DNA from: Orobanche coerulescens | Taxonomy: Eukaryota > Streptophyta > Magnoliopsida > Lamiales > Orobanchaceae | NCBI GenBank assembly: GCA_033398695.1 | Contig: CM065803.1 | Span: 45,003,501-45,067,500 of the forward strand | Reading direction: 5' to 3' | Length of the DNA: 64,000 bases | Shown: positions 44,567-57,258 of the stretch, in pieces | Position numbering within the stretch: the stretch's first letter is position 1 | Layout of the letters: every line of letters starts with the position of its first letter | The notes under the pieces: generated by a model | The model's input: the letters and a program-made list of their open reading frames with translations, nothing else | Told to the model about the DNA's origin: nothing | The model's database searches: none | Program-made: the position numbers and the translations under genes

Positions 44567-46021
44567 GTGGTCAGCTATGGAAAACATCATATAAACATAC
44601 TTGATCATGGCAAATGGTGAGAAGGTTTTGCGGTAATCGATTCCTTCCTTTTGGGTATAACCTTTAGCCAACAACCTAGCATTGTAGGCTTCCACATTGC
44701 TATCTGTATCAGTCTTTCTTTTGAAGATCCATTTGTTAATCCCACCGGGTTGATCTACCAAAGTCTAGACCTGATTAGCATGCATCGAGTCTATCTTAGC
44801 TTCCATTTGTTGGAAGTAAAAACACAGCGGAAGCGAAGTTTGGGAAAGTTTGATAATCGCGTTTTAAGCATCCACGAGCATAAGATCTATTTAGGCATGC
44901 TAATTAATTAATTACTAAGACTAATAAGTAATTTAAATATTATTTATTATTTATTAATTAAATATGTTGGTAATTGAAATATCCTAATTTAGATCTAAAG
45001 ATCATAGGATATTACCTTCGAAGCGAATTGGTTGCTTTCATCTTGATCACCTTGTATTTTTACCTTTAGACCTTCTAGAGTATGATCCGCCTTAACTCAG
45101 ACGTTGTGTGGGCAACGAGCTACCCGATATTGCTTGGACACTAATGGGATCGGCCGAAATTCTTCTCGTATGTGGTCACAATTTTTCTTTGCTTTCTAGT
45201 ATTTTATGAACACTCTTAGCAAATTAATGTGTTATCTAAATTGTAGAATCAAAGACATGGTAAATCATAGCAATAAGTATTATAAATACACAATTAAATA
45301 TTATATACTTAGAATTAAGAAATAATAATTATCCGAGATTTACGCTCTTCTTACAGTCAGTACAGAAGACACTATCTTACCTCGATCCAGTTCAACATAT
45401 GCAAATACGTTAATGTATGCTAATAGTTAAGACCAACTAACCTCAAGCATACACTACAACCTTTTATATAATTTGTCTAATAATTATATAGGTTGTGAAC
45501 TATTATATTATTTTATAAGGCACTGATAATGTGATCTTCCGTGTGACACCAACATACCATATTATCTACAATTTAAAATAATTAGACATTTCATTTGCAT
45601 AACCATAACGTGAATAAATATGCAAAACATGTGATTAAATGTAATTAATATTCTCATAGGTAGTTATAGGGAAATAATGTAATATAAGCATAAAGTATGC
45701 TTTGCAATATACAACCCTAACACCATGGCCTCTTGCCGTTTCGCGGAGTCCACGTCCACCATCACTTGGTCATACGATGCAGGATCATTCTTTTGGATAC
45801 CATCTGTTGGTGGAGACTCAGTTCCTCTAGATGCATATAGTCACACCTATCATGTAATTGAGAAATCCTACTTGACCTACACGGTGGCAGTGGTTGTGTT
45901 TCAGAAGATTCGGTTCATTCTTCTTGCGCAGGTGTCTCCTCGGGAGTTTCTCTATGTTCTTCCAAAAAGACATTTCTAGCTGCTCCACCTTCCTGAATGA
46001 ACTCATATTCTCGAGGAAGTG
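44567..46021 (-). pseudogene. Old Ty1/copia RT fragment, carrying a solo LTR
   Basis: On the minus strand the fragment reads a copia linker from 46021 to 45723 (EYEFIQEGGAARNVFL and an acidic part). After the solo LTR it gives the start of RT: SMHANQVWTLV, GGINKWIFKRKTDTD, NARLLAKGYTQKEGIDY and KTFSPFAMIK. The sequence is cut by the Athila LTR at 44566 and by the second copia element at 46022, so it is the oldest visible layer here. Related to, but not the same copy as, the RT at 50480-51270. Confidence 0.75.
44808..45722 (-). mobile_element. Copia solo LTR, 915 bp
   Basis: On the plus strand it starts TGTTGGAAGT and ends CCCTAACA. It is flanked by CCATT and CCATG (one mismatch). It matches the LTR at 46022-47501 along most of its length but lacks about 580 bp from the middle. 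It interrupts the old copia RT reading, and the reading resumes on the other side. Confidence 0.7.
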
Positions 46022-47501
46022 TGTGATGGAAATAAAACGCAATGGAAACGGCAGGTTTGGATTTACTAAAATCGGCCCTCAAGAATCGGATCTATTTAGG
46101 CTCGTAAAATAATTAATTACACAGATTACTAAGCAATTTAGACAAGCAATATATATATGCGTCTAAACATGATAATTTGTAGTATTCTACCTAGATCTAA
46201 AAGATCTTAGAATATATCACCTTTGAAGCAAAGTCTTTGAATTTCTCCTTGATCTTCTTGTATTTCTACCTTTAGATCTTCTAGAGTATGATCCGCCTTA
46301 ATTCAGACGTTGTGTGGACAACAAGCTACCGAACCTTGCTTAGACTTCAATTGGGATCGGCCGAAACTAAGTTCCTCACAACTCTTGATTTTCTTTTTCT
46401 TCAAGTAATTCCGATTTGTAGCAAAAATTAAAGTGTTATCTCAAATGTGGAATCAAAGACACAAGTCAAGATCCACAATTAAACAATAAGAAGAAAAAAT
46501 CGAAACCCTTGTGTAGGATATATGTGTCACGATCGAAATTCCCATTATAAGTCTAATTTATAGCTTTGGACTACTCTAGGGATCTTAGGGAGGATTAGGG
46601 TTAAGACTCCTAGTGCAACCCAACTTCCATATTAATTCCTTTCTTAATACGGTTGAGTTCACTAATATCAATTCAGTCCACTAAAGAATTAATATTGTAC
46701 TTCCAACCCAAATCCCAATTTATAAAATCGGGCTCCTTATTTAAATATATTATTCCCGTATTTAAGATATCGAATGTCCATTAATTAATTTAAGCTACTG
46801 ACAGCTTAATTAATTAATATCTTATCCAAGAGTAGTACCATTCAAACCTTATTATTATATCGGAATTAAATCCACCTGCAGGGTTTAGTATAATAATCAT
46901 TATCGAGCTTCTCAAGGGAACATCGTCAATCCGCATGAGTCGGGACACGATTTCTAGTTATAATAATAATTGTCATATAAATAATATTATTGCCCAAGAT
47001 ACGAGGCTTATTGAGTCAATTATTGTGACTCTCGCCCATGGTAAATCAAAGCAATAAATATTATAAATACACAGTTAAATATTATAAACTTGGAATTAAG
47101 AAATACTAATTATCCAAAACTTACGTTCTTCATACAGTCAGTACAGAAGACACTATCTCACTTCAATCCTATTCAATGTATCCAAATACGCTAATGCATG
47201 CTAATAGTCAAGACCAACTGATATCCAACATATAATACAATCTTTCACATAATTTGTCTAATAATTATATAGGTTGTGAACTATTATATTATTTTATACG
47301 GCACCGATAATGTGATCTTCCGTGTGACATCAACACACCACATTATCTATAATATAAAATAATTAGGCATTTCATTTGCATAACCATAACGTGAATAAAT
47401 ATGCAAAACATGTGATTATGTGTAACTAATTCTCATAGGTAGTTACAGGGAATTAAGGTAACACAAGCATAAAGTATGCTTTGGAGTATACAACCCTAAC
47501 A
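46022..47501 (-). repeat. 3' LTR of the second copia element (1480 bp)
   Basis: On the minus strand it starts TGTTAGGGTTGTATA immediately after the purine tract AGTATAAGTGGGAGAT. The far end near 46022 (TGTGATGG on the plus strand) is tentative by a few bases. It has an extra segment (about 46460-47040) absent from the solo LTR at 44808-45722. Confidence 0.75.
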
Positions 47502-48241
47502 ATCTCCCACTTATACTCAAAGCATGCTTTTAAGTATACTACTCTATTACGTAGTCTCTCATTTATCCCACTTATACTCAAAGCAATGCTGCCATACACC
47601 GTAATCCCATTCCTTCCACATGCCTTTCAAAAACTTTTGATGGTAGGCCTTTCGTGAAAGGATCAGCAATATTATCTTCCAATGCAATCCTGGCTACATC
47701 TACGTCTTCCTTTATTGTAATATCCACATTTTTCCTTTTTCCTGGTATTCTCATTTTTGGTGTATTTTCGTTTTTAGCAACTCGCTTGTAACCGTATTGA
47801 CATTTCGAGAATATTTAATATTGGACTTCTTGTCGTTTGAGCTTGTCTCGGATTCGTTTTACTCAATTCGGTGTTTTATGTCGTTTTCGTCGCTATTTCA
47901 CGTATTCTCATAAATCGTCGTTCGGAACCGCCGTTTCGGGGTTGCCAAAGATCCATCTCATGTTATTATGCGTGTTGTGAGCTTTTTTTTGGTGTTTCGA
48001 CCATGTATCGTATATTTTTGATGTTTTGGGCCGTTTTGTAATTTCCCAAAGTTTTGAGATAATTACGTTTGTTGTTGTTTTCCCAACCTTCGGGTAGTCG
48101 GGAATATGTTTTCCTTCAACACTTAAGTTCATCGCCTCGAATCCATTACGTTCGTACCCTCGTGTTTTGTTCACCTTTGCATTTCGATTTTTCGGTTCCT
48201 TCCTTGCCTGTTGGTAGTGGCCTGTACTCCTCAGGAAGGGA

Positions 48242-48416
48242 CATTACGTACATAATGCAATATGTTGTTACGTACGTAATGGTATGTAGGAAATTGGACA
48301 GGCGGTCCTGCCCATTTCATTACGTACGTAAGCTTGGGAGGGCTTACGTACGTTAACAAGCTAACATACGTTACCTACCTGTGGCTAACGTACGTAACGC
48401 GGCCTGGGTTTATAAA
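48242..48416 (+). promoter_or_regulatory. TACGTACGTA palindrome array and TATA box in solo LTR
   Basis: Six variants of TTACGTACGTAA between 48242 and 48399 are followed by GGGTTTATAAACCC at about 48407-48420. The layout matches the other LTRs: palindromes, then TATA. Confidence 0.6.
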
Positions 48417-49025
48417 CCCAAGAGTTGAACAATTTCGGTCATTTTCACTCCTCCTCTTTCCCCTCCGACTTCCAGGCGATTTCTTAGCATTTTCGGGCGA
48501 TTTGAAGCTTTGTAACTCCGAGCCATCATCTTCTTCGAGTTTTTGGAGTGTATTATCAACATCTAATCATGTTCTTCGTCCTTAATCCGAGGTAAACTCA
48601 TAGAACCTTGTTTTTAGGGAAACTTGGGGTTTCGAGTTTTTCGTCCGATTCGTTCTGTATGGTTGATTAATTCATGATGAATATGATCAATCTTGTTGAT
48701 ATTCTTGGTTTCCCTATGGATTCATGGTATATTTCGTAGTAGTTGCGTTTTCGAGAGGGTTTGATTGTGGTCCGCCCTCGTTGTTATTTTTATACGGATA
48801 TACATGAATCGTAGGCGGGTTTTCGGGAGTATTTCAATTCCGTATTCGTTTATAAATGGTTGTGATTGTATTTTTCGAATCGTTAGGTTCGGTTCCGTTG
48901 GTTCCTAGCGTTCGTCGGTGATTTTCCTTTTCGTTCGTTGCATCGTCAATTATTCAAGGCAAGTATTTTTGGAAACCTTTATGCTTAACATGAAATGGTA
49001 ATGTATATTGTGTGTGCTTTGCTCA

Positions 49026-49256
49026 CCTCGGGAGGGTCCGACGGGGCCTCCAGGGAATCTATGACTTCACTCTGGATTCACGAATTTGTTTCGCTAGCCA
49101 GCTCGGGAGGGTCCTTAGAGGCCTCGATTGGGATTTGTGGCTTCGTCCCGGTCCTAGGCGATGCCTGTGCGTGATTTGTTTTATGATTGTGGCTAGCTCG
49201 GGAGGGTCCTTAGAGGCCTCGAGTGGGATTTGTGGCTTCATCCCAGTCCTAGGCAA
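49026..49256 (+). repeat. Three direct repeats in the R/U5 part of the solo LTR
   Basis: CTCGGGAGGGTCC starts at 49026, 49102 and 49197, each followed by related GAGGCCTCGA and GGCTTC..CC..GTCCTAGGC sequence. Confidence 0.8.
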
Positions 49257-50170
49257 ATGTGATTGACTGTTTGTTTCCGGAAAAGACATGTCTGGTTTTT
49301 GGCTTTGAAATGATTTGGTGCATTGTACTATGAAGCGAATGGTTTGCCTTGATTACTTGTACTAGCGTAATTGCTAACCCCTTTGGGGACCCATTTTGGG
49401 GAAATTCTTGTTATGGATTTCAGGTTATGATCAGCTGGACGAGCGGGCACTGGGTGGGACAGTACGAGGATGCTGGACAAGGTCATTGACATGTGCATTC
49501 GAGTCCTTTTATTTCCGTTGTTCCATTCGATATGGTTATTGCCTATTTTCTAAACTCATAGATTGTACTCGCGAGTACTTAGGCCTTTCTCTTCAAATTG
49601 TGATTCATATACATTGAGGTTAATTATGGTTTTCGATGTTGATTATTCTGCCAGTTGTACCGGGCGTGTTACTTGATTTTCATCTGGATGATGCGTTATT
49701 TTACTGTGGTAATTTGTGTCTAGCCTGGTGGGTCCCATATAGGGGTCCACGGCACTGTAATATACCTTGAATATCTCGGGGGTGTTATATTTACAAAGTG
49801 TCGTATGATGTGGTATTTGCGGTTGATATGTTTACTTACCCCGTTGGCTCATGGTTCCCTCGAATTCGCGACTGCACCGGTATTATCACAATAAAGTGTA
49901 ATATCCTTTGGCAAATCGGGAATCACATCTTTGTCCTGCAGGAAGTACTTGAGCCATACCCCTCTTTGGATGCCTCAAAGGCTGCCACGTACTCGACTTC
50001 CATGGTAGAGTCCGAGATATATTTCTGCTTCACACTCTTCCAACTAATGGCTCCACCTCCGAGGCTAAACACATAACCTGAAGTAGACTTGAAGTTTTCT
50101 TTGTCTGATGAAAAATCTGAGTCAGTATAACCCATTGGCCATAGGTCATCTGATCGATATACTATCATAT

Positions 50171-51270
50171 ACTAGCTAGTCCTTCTAAGGTACTTGAATA
50201 TATGCTTGACAGCAGTTTAGTGTCCTGGTCTTGAGTTCGACTGATATCTAGCAGCCATGCCTACGGCATGATATATATTTGGTCTAGTGCAAAGCATAGC
50301 ATGCACGAGGTTTCCCACAGCTGACGCATAAGGAATCAGCTTCATGTCATCTATCTCCTTTTGTGTCTTGTGACACATATCCTTAGATAGTTGAATTCCA
50401 TGTCTGTAAGGTATAAAATCTTTCTTGGAATTCTCCATGCTAAACCGCTTTAGCACTGTATCGATATAGGACTCCTAAGATAAGCATAACATGCTTTTCT
50501 TCCAATCATGAAAGATCCTGATTTCAAGAATGTGTCGTGCTTCTCCCAAATCCTTCATATCGAACTTCTCAGACAGCCATACCCAGACGTCCGACAACTC
50601 CTTCACGTTGTTGCCAATCAGAAGGATATTATCTACATACAGTACAAGAAACACCAACACGATTCCATTTCATTTCTAATACATGCAACTCTCATTCGGG
50701 CATTGGAAGAATCCATATGACTGGACATCTTTGTCAAATCGTGTGTTCCAAGATCTATATGATTGCTTAAGTCCGTAAATGGATCTCTTAAACTTGCACA
50801 CTAAGTGCTCTTCTCCTTCAGCAATGAATCCCTCTGGTTGGTGCATGTAGATTTTCTTGTTTAGACTTCCATTCAAGAATGCATTTTTGACATCCATTTG
50901 CCAAATCTCCAGATCCAAATGCGCAGCTATAGCTAAAAGAATCCGGATTGGCTTAAGCATCGCTACCGGCGAAAAGGTTTCATCATAATCGATACCCTCT
51001 TTCTGAGTGTAACCTTTCGCCATAAGCCACACTTTGAAGGTTTTAACCTTTCTGTCACCTCCTTTATTTCACTTGTAGACCCACTTACTCCCAATGGCTT
51101 GTACCCCACCAGGTAGTTTTACTAGCTCCCACACTTGATTGGAATCCATAGATCTCATTTCTGATTCCATTGCCACTTGCAAGGAGTCAACATCTTTATC
51201 TTGGATTGCCTCCTTGTAAGTCCAGAGGTATGATTCATCTTCGTCTGGGATTAAGTCCGAAGACTGTCCC
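50171..51270 (-). pseudogene. Copia reverse transcriptase
   Basis: Minus-strand blocks in order: MESEMRSMDSNQVWELV, AIGSKWVYK, MAKGYTQKEGIDYDETFSPV, IWQMDVKNAFLNGSLNKKIY, RSIYGLKQ, then the catalytic box reading YVDN where the family has YVDD, so the second catalytic Asp is lost. Then come LSEKFDMKDLGEARHIL, FSMENSKKDFIPYRHGI and IPYASAVGNLVHAMLCTRPNI (about 50350-50230). Stops occur near 51063, 50670, 50475 and 50217. The order and spacing are normal for copia. Confidence 0.9.
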
Positions 51271-51279
51271 ACGCCTATG

Positions 51280-52340
51280 AATCATTCCGGTTGACGAACA
51301 ACCCTACCAATACGACGAGGCAAATCCTGAGTTGGTGTAAAAGTCTCAAAATCGATACATGGTGCAGTGTTAGTTGGCGCTTGTACGATTGGTAAAGACG
51401 GAGTCTCGCCCCTCAACTCCTCCAGAATTATTTTGCTCATGGGGTTGTGACTAATCATATAATCCTTTACCAAGAATTGGGCATTGGTGCGAACAATGAC
51501 TTTTTGATCCTGGGGACTGTAGAAAAAGCCTCCCTTCATTCCCTTAGGATATCCTAAAAATACTTGTACCTCTATACGAGATGCCAACTTATCAGCTTCC
51601 TTATTCAGCACATGTACTGGAGTACCCCGAATCTGAACATGTCATAGACTGGGCTTTCTCCCACTCCACAGTTCTGTGGGTGTTTTTGTAACTGATTTCG
51701 AAGGCACCAGGTTTAAAATGTACGCTGCTGTTTCCAATACGTATCTCCAGAACGAAATAGTTAAATCTGAATAACTCATCATTGACCTAACCATTTTTAA
51801 AAGAGTTTTGTTCCTTCTCTCAGCAACACCATTTTGTTGTGGAGTTCCTGGCGCAGTGAGATGGGACGAAATCCCCTTAATAGCCAAGAAATCCGAAAAC
51901 TCTCCACTAAGGTATTCGCCACCAAGATCAGATCGCAGTGACTTGATACTCGTTCCATGACGCTTCTCCGTTTATGCCTTGAAGTCTCTGAACTTGTAAA
52001 AGACTTCATACTTATGTTGCATCAAATAGATGTATCCATATCTCGAGTAATCATCTATAAACATAATGAAGTATTCGAAATCATCCCTAGCCTGGATATT
52101 CATTGGACCATATACATCCGTACGAACCAATTCTAACACATTCTGAGCATGGTTTCCCTTGGTCTTAAAAACCATCTTAGTCATTTTTCCTTCCAGACAG
52201 GATTCGCAAATTGGAAATGACTCGACTTGGAGGTCATCCAATGTGCCATAATTTATCAATCTTTGAATCCTCCTCAGGTTTACCTGACCTAACCGGAAAT
52301 ACCAAAGATATGTTTGGTTTATGCTCCAAGGTTCTTTTCT
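51280..52340 (-). pseudogene. Copia integrase
   Basis: The pre-integrase region reads LWYFRLGQVNLRRIQRL...CESCLEGKMTK, with zinc-ligand His positions changed. The core has Asp in VRTDVYGPMN, Asp in SLRSDLGGEYL and Glu in NGVAERRNKTLL, so the DDE triad is present. The YVLETAAYILNLVPSKSV and TPTELWSGRKPSL blocks and the FLGYPKGMKGG segment follow. Stops lie near 51970 and 51640. Confidence 0.85.
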
Positions 52341-52760
52341 ATTTTTAGGTTTAGACAAAGAGTTGAGTGATTTATATTTATACATGGGAGTTTGTGTAGC
52401 ATTAATGACATACAATCCATCAATATAAATACCACTGCAAATATATTCACCATTTCTAACAAAAGCATCACCATCAAAAGAAAATGAATAACCATCATAA
52501 CTTAATTTAGAATCCGAAATGAAATTCACTCTAAAATCTGGTATTAATAATACATTATTAAGGACTAATATTTTTTCATTAATCTTCAACTGCACGACTC
52601 TCACTGCAACTTCTATAAGCCTGGAATAATCACCCAAGTTGATGGTGATCTCGCCCGCACTAAGCTGCTTGGTTACCTGAAAATCATGCGAGTCAAAGCA
52701 AACATGATCAGTGGAGCCTGAACAACTATCTACGAAGTGGAAGAACATGCTGTTACTTTT
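52341..52760 (-). pseudogene. Copia protease region
   Basis: The segment near 52740 reads FVDSCSGSTDHVC where the family has an uninterrupted DSG/DSGA-T-DH block, so the active site is disturbed. Then come LNNVLLIPDFRVNFISDSKL and GLYVIN, the usual path into the pre-integrase domain. It is in frame with integrase from about 52748 to 51975. Confidence 0.75.
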
Positions 52761-53279
52761 GTACTGTAAAAGGATCCCTAACTCTGGAAAGCATGCTCTT
52801 GGGTACCGATGGGATCGAGCTGCGAGTTCTGTAGTTGCTCAATCAAAGACAGTTCAGTTGGGGCCCCATGACCCCAAAATCTGGTCACCAAAATTGGGAT
52901 GACTTTCTGTTTGTCCTTGGCATTAACCATTTGAGTTGGTGGCTGTTTTAAAGCCGGTAATACTTGCTCACGCTTCCTTCTCTCTTCCTTGTGCTGTCAA
53001 AAGAAGGGAGTCATCTTAACGCAGTAATAATATTTGTTTTGGTTGCTGCGATTCTTCTTGAATAGCCTGGATTCTCCTGTCGAGAGTCGTTTTTTTCCCA
53101 TTTACTAGCAGGAAGTGGTAGGCGTATGCTATTGATCTCTTAAATATCGCCCCTACTCTATCATGGCCGGCCTCTGTTTAACTCAGCCCACCCCAATGAG
53201 TTACTGCAGCCTGCAACGAAATAATCGAGCGCGATAGAGCCAAACATGTTTTGACTACTAGTATACGAGACATACCTTT

Positions 53280-53391
53280 CTTAGAGCAGGGCAGTCTGCT
53301 TTAAAATGTTCTTTCTGACCACATTCATAGCACTTTTCCTTTGCCTTTTAGTTCGCCTCAGGCTGAGGAGCCTTGTTTTTTACCTTGAGAG
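53280..53391 (-). pseudogene. Copia gag zinc knuckle, left of the insertion
   Basis: On the minus strand a Lys-rich stretch ending at the GAGAG target duplication is followed by CYECGQKEHFKADC, an intact CCHC knuckle. The preceding part of Gag lies on the far side of the 10-kb insertion (from 63441). Sequence from 52761 to 53279 is the decayed linker to protease with no stable reading frame. Confidence 0.75.
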
Positions 53392-56300
53392 TGTAACACC
53401 CCCAGATCCGACCGAGAATATTACAGCGCCGTGGGCCCCGAGATGGAACCCACAAGGCTGAAGGAAATTTTCGCAAACATTTACAAATGCCGAACAGGCT
53501 AACGACGGTATTATCTATTAAAAACATTCGAAGATTTATAAAACTCGTTTATCAAACCGTCGTAAAAACTCATTTGAAACCACAAGGCCCAAAATGCCAA
53601 AACTCAACAGTTTAAAAACATACGTTAAGCTATCGCTTACACGTACCGACAGAATAGATTTAGACAATGATTTCCAAAGTAACCTAAGTTACCGGATACC
53701 AAAAAGGCCATTTAAAAATACTCACGCAGCGGATAAAGACAAACAATTAGAATACTCTAGCAGCGGAATACAACAACTGATCAGAAACTCAAAACACAAA
53801 TACATGCCCTTGCCAGTATCCTCGGGGAAATTCATCTCTCCACGACCGCTACAGGCTTGATAATCCAAGAACCTAAAAAAGAAAAGCCCACGACGGGGTC
53901 AGCCATAATATCCAACAATGATAACCATCACATCTCGTCAATAATTACATATCAATGGAAATACTAAGTAAGAATACGACCAATGTAATCTTACCGTCGT
54001 AACTTTAAGAGAATCCACGATTCGTATCCTTAACAACACATTAAAATAATACCGAAATATCTGTACGGTATCTCAACAATACTCAATGTTCTCAAAACAT
54101 TATCATAACTCGCGATACGGAAATTATACCAACTCTGGCCAATTCAATCCATCGGATAACATCGACAATTCCAATACGATAATCGATTGTCCATCAAAGA
54201 CAAGTACCAAGGAAATACGGAACATACCTCAAGATACGAAATACCATGACAATCACATCAGTCTAATCCGAGATCAGATCAACATAACATACGGACATGG
54301 TCCTAACACAAGACCTACAAATGCATACTCATATGACAACGTCAATATGATCACAACAATAACGACAATGTATACTTATGGCAAACCCATAATATACATA
54401 TGCACAACAACAATACATGGCAATCCGATGATCCAGCGTTCACTGCCTAGATCACCCGATGATCCCGTCAGACCAACCCGAGGTGGAAAACCCGTCCGTT
54501 GATCCAGCGCACGCTAGCATACATCCCCCGATGATCCCGTCGGACCAACACGAGGTGGACATAAAACAACAATGCACAAATGCATATAACAATGATACAC
54601 AATGCATGACAACAACGATACACGCATGTATCACAACATGATCGACATGAAATGACAAAAATGATTAGAGTACTTGCCCCGAGTCCTTCGAGAGCAATCT
54701 CGATGTCCAGACCATCACGAACCATTATTCTGAATATTCGACGATCCGAAATGTCACGGATGGTAAATAATTCACGCCTTTGTCTATACCATGATGTATC
54801 CTCGATATCAAGTATGCCAACAAGAATGTAAATCATATACATTATGATTTAATTCCCAAAACTCCAATACAACCTATAATCTCAACTCTCATGTGATTAC
54901 GATTTATAAACATTGCTATACGAATTATAAATGAATGAAACTGAAACCATTCATTAAATATTATAAACTGAGCAAGTAATAACTTTCCTCGATACCAATG
55001 AAGTCGTTACCAATTCCTTGTCGTCGTCTACATGTCCCTCGGCCCTGATCAAAGTAATCTACGAACATTCTTGAATACGACCGCAAAGCATGGTTCTAAA
55101 CATCGATCAATAATCTCAACCTATTACAATAATCGATTTAACACACATTCGAAAACAATCAACAATTGATATAACTAATCCACAAACCTAACGATTCCAA
55201 AATATCTCGATTAAACACAAGTCCGAACAATCTAACTCAAACAATTACGAATTCATTCCCATGATTCCACAAAGTCCACATATCGATTCGATAAGGCGAG
55301 TATACAAACTTAACCGAAATATTCCAATCAATTTCTCTTTCAAAACTTCAATCAAACACCTTGAAGGCGGAATTCAAAGGTATATTCGAATCATCAATCA
55401 ACAAACACCAACCACATCAAGAACACGAAGAACATAATCACAAACATATATATCCTTCAACATTACATGATTCTAGCCATCGATACGAACTAAACCACCA
55501 AAATATATCAAGAATCTCAAACATCCCAAAATATTAGAGTTCAAGCCAATTACCTTCAATCTGGCGAAAGAATCAATAATGGTGTTATAATCCTTGTTCC
55601 AAGCTTTCCTAGATGTTATCACTTCATAAACCAACTCAAAAGCTGAGGTTTAGGGGTTAAAAATCGAGTTTGGGTGATTTGGGACGAAAGGGGATCGTGT
55701 AGGATGGGTTGGGAAATGAAATTCCCGACTGCTTTACGTTTTTATGCGCCCAGGCATGTTAGCGTACGCTAACTTCATCAATAGCGTGCGCTACCTGTTC
55801 CCAGAATACAAACAGTATAGTTTTTGCCATTTTGAGCATAACTCACTCATCTGGACTCCGATTAACTCACCGTTTGAACCATTAGAAAGCTAACTTGATG
55901 CTCTATTATACTGTTATGTTTCAGAATTTTTGGAGTTTTCAAGAATCGGTGGTGATTTTCCAAAGTCGAACCTTATACACATTACTTTCCAAACAAGTGT
56001 CCAAATCTTATTTCCACTAACATTTCAACATATAGTCTTCTTAATCATATCATATACACCAAGAATTATAATCACTTGCATGTTCATCATCATACGAATT
56101 AAACAATAACAACAACATTAAAAACCCGAAATGAAGGGAGATATTAACCAACATATCTCTTGAAGAAAAACAACACCGTTCAAAACCACACGAATCATAT
56201 CAATATCCGCATATCAACCATATTATCAACATAACTCAGTAATCCATCTCATAACCATACTCATCAACTCATAAACATGACGATCAACAACTCAAGAACA

Positions 56301-57258
56301 TCATATACAATACAAAATGAAATCCCAAAGTGGAGAGTAATTACCTCTTTGAAGGAATGGATTGAATCCCGAGGTTGAATCCGTTTTCAATCACTTCCAA
56401 GCTTCAAATGTTGTTAGGAATGATCAACTCAAGTGTTTGAAACCTCAACTTCTCTCTAAGACCTCTCTCTATCGGTTCACATGAACAAATGGACGGAAAT
56501 GACGAATAATGGCCAACTGCACTTATATATATACTGTACATTACTAACGTATGCTAACATCTTCAGTTAACGTACGTTACACACTTAGCGTGCGCTAACT
56601 GTCTTTGTTAGCGTGCGCTATCGAAGTCCAGAGGCAACTGTCTTACTGCATGAAGTGATTTACGTACGCAATGCCCATGCAATAGTGTACGTAAATGCCT
56701 CTATTTAGCGTACGCAAGTGTCCGACCTTAGCGTTCGCTACTCATAGTTGACTCGTTTGTCTGTATGCTTCCGAAGACAGGTCCACACGCCGAAAGTGCT
56801 GACGAGGATAAGATTCCTTCTTGTCCGATATACAGTTAGCGTGCGCTAGTGCTACATTACAAACATCCGTTGACTTATCAGAACATGCGCCGAAAGTGGC
56901 CTGGTCCACACGAAGATTCCTTCCGATCTGACTGCATTAGCGTGCATTATCTTATATCCGTAGCGTACGCTAAACCTGCACGATAGCGTGCGCTACTCAT
57001 GGTTATTAGCGTGCGCTAATAATGTTACACTTAGCCATTTTCAGCTATTCTTGTCCAACGTCTCAACATACAGAATACGAACATACGACATACTGAATAC
57101 ATATACTTCGTACATCCAATTGTCGACCAAGTACGACAATTATACAAATACAGATGTCTCGGTCCTTCAATTATTTTACCCATACTGTACAGATTCCACG
57201 CTGTACAACATAACTCGGATAACATTAAACAATAGTAATAGAAATTCCGGATATTACA
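53392..57258 (-). repeat. 3' LTR of LARD-like element (3867 bp)
   Basis: On the plus strand it starts TGTAACACCCCC and ends GGATATTACA. Open stretches such as 54086-54502 and 54468-54842 are also in the other LTR and look like LTR sequence without protein features. Two 71-bp direct repeats (from 54429 and 54500, GATCCAGCG...GATGATCCCGTC) lie in the R/U5 part. Confidence 0.9.
56524..57019 (-). promoter_or_regulatory. Palindrome array and TATA box in left LARD LTR
   Basis: TATATATA at 56524-56533 is followed on the plus strand (upstream on the minus strand) by about 13 copies of TAGCGTGCGCTA / TAACGTACGTTA-type palindromes from 56545 to 57019. Two more copies stand apart at 55759-55795. Confidence 0.65.

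Larger units (their letters stand above)
47716..49789 (+). mobile_element. Solo LTR of a Tekay-like gypsy element, 2074 bp
   Basis: It starts TGTAATATCC and ends GGGGGTGTTATA (final CA changed to TA). It is flanked by TTTAT (47711-47715) and TTTAC (49790-49794), a 5-bp duplication with one mismatch. Near the end is the GGGTCCAC..GGCACTGTAATAT block shared with the other Tekay-like LTRs here. It lies within copia RNase H. Confidence 0.8.
47502..50170 (-). pseudogene. Copia RNase H (split by a solo LTR)
   Basis: Reading leftward on the minus strand: [34 protein letters not shown] and the [13 protein letters not shown] block (50168-49960). After the solo LTR (47716-49789) follow the end blocks IADPFTKGLP, FERHVEGMGLRC (about 47680-47580) and the purine tract. 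The reading matches on both sides of the solo LTR, with TTTAC and TTTAT at the two borders. Confidence 0.8.

Noticed and set aside
54086..54502. Open frames in the LARD LTRs (also 54468-54842, 60622-60996, 57031-57333, 63144-63494)
   Set aside because: They are AT-rich translations of duplicated LTR sequence without recognisable domains.
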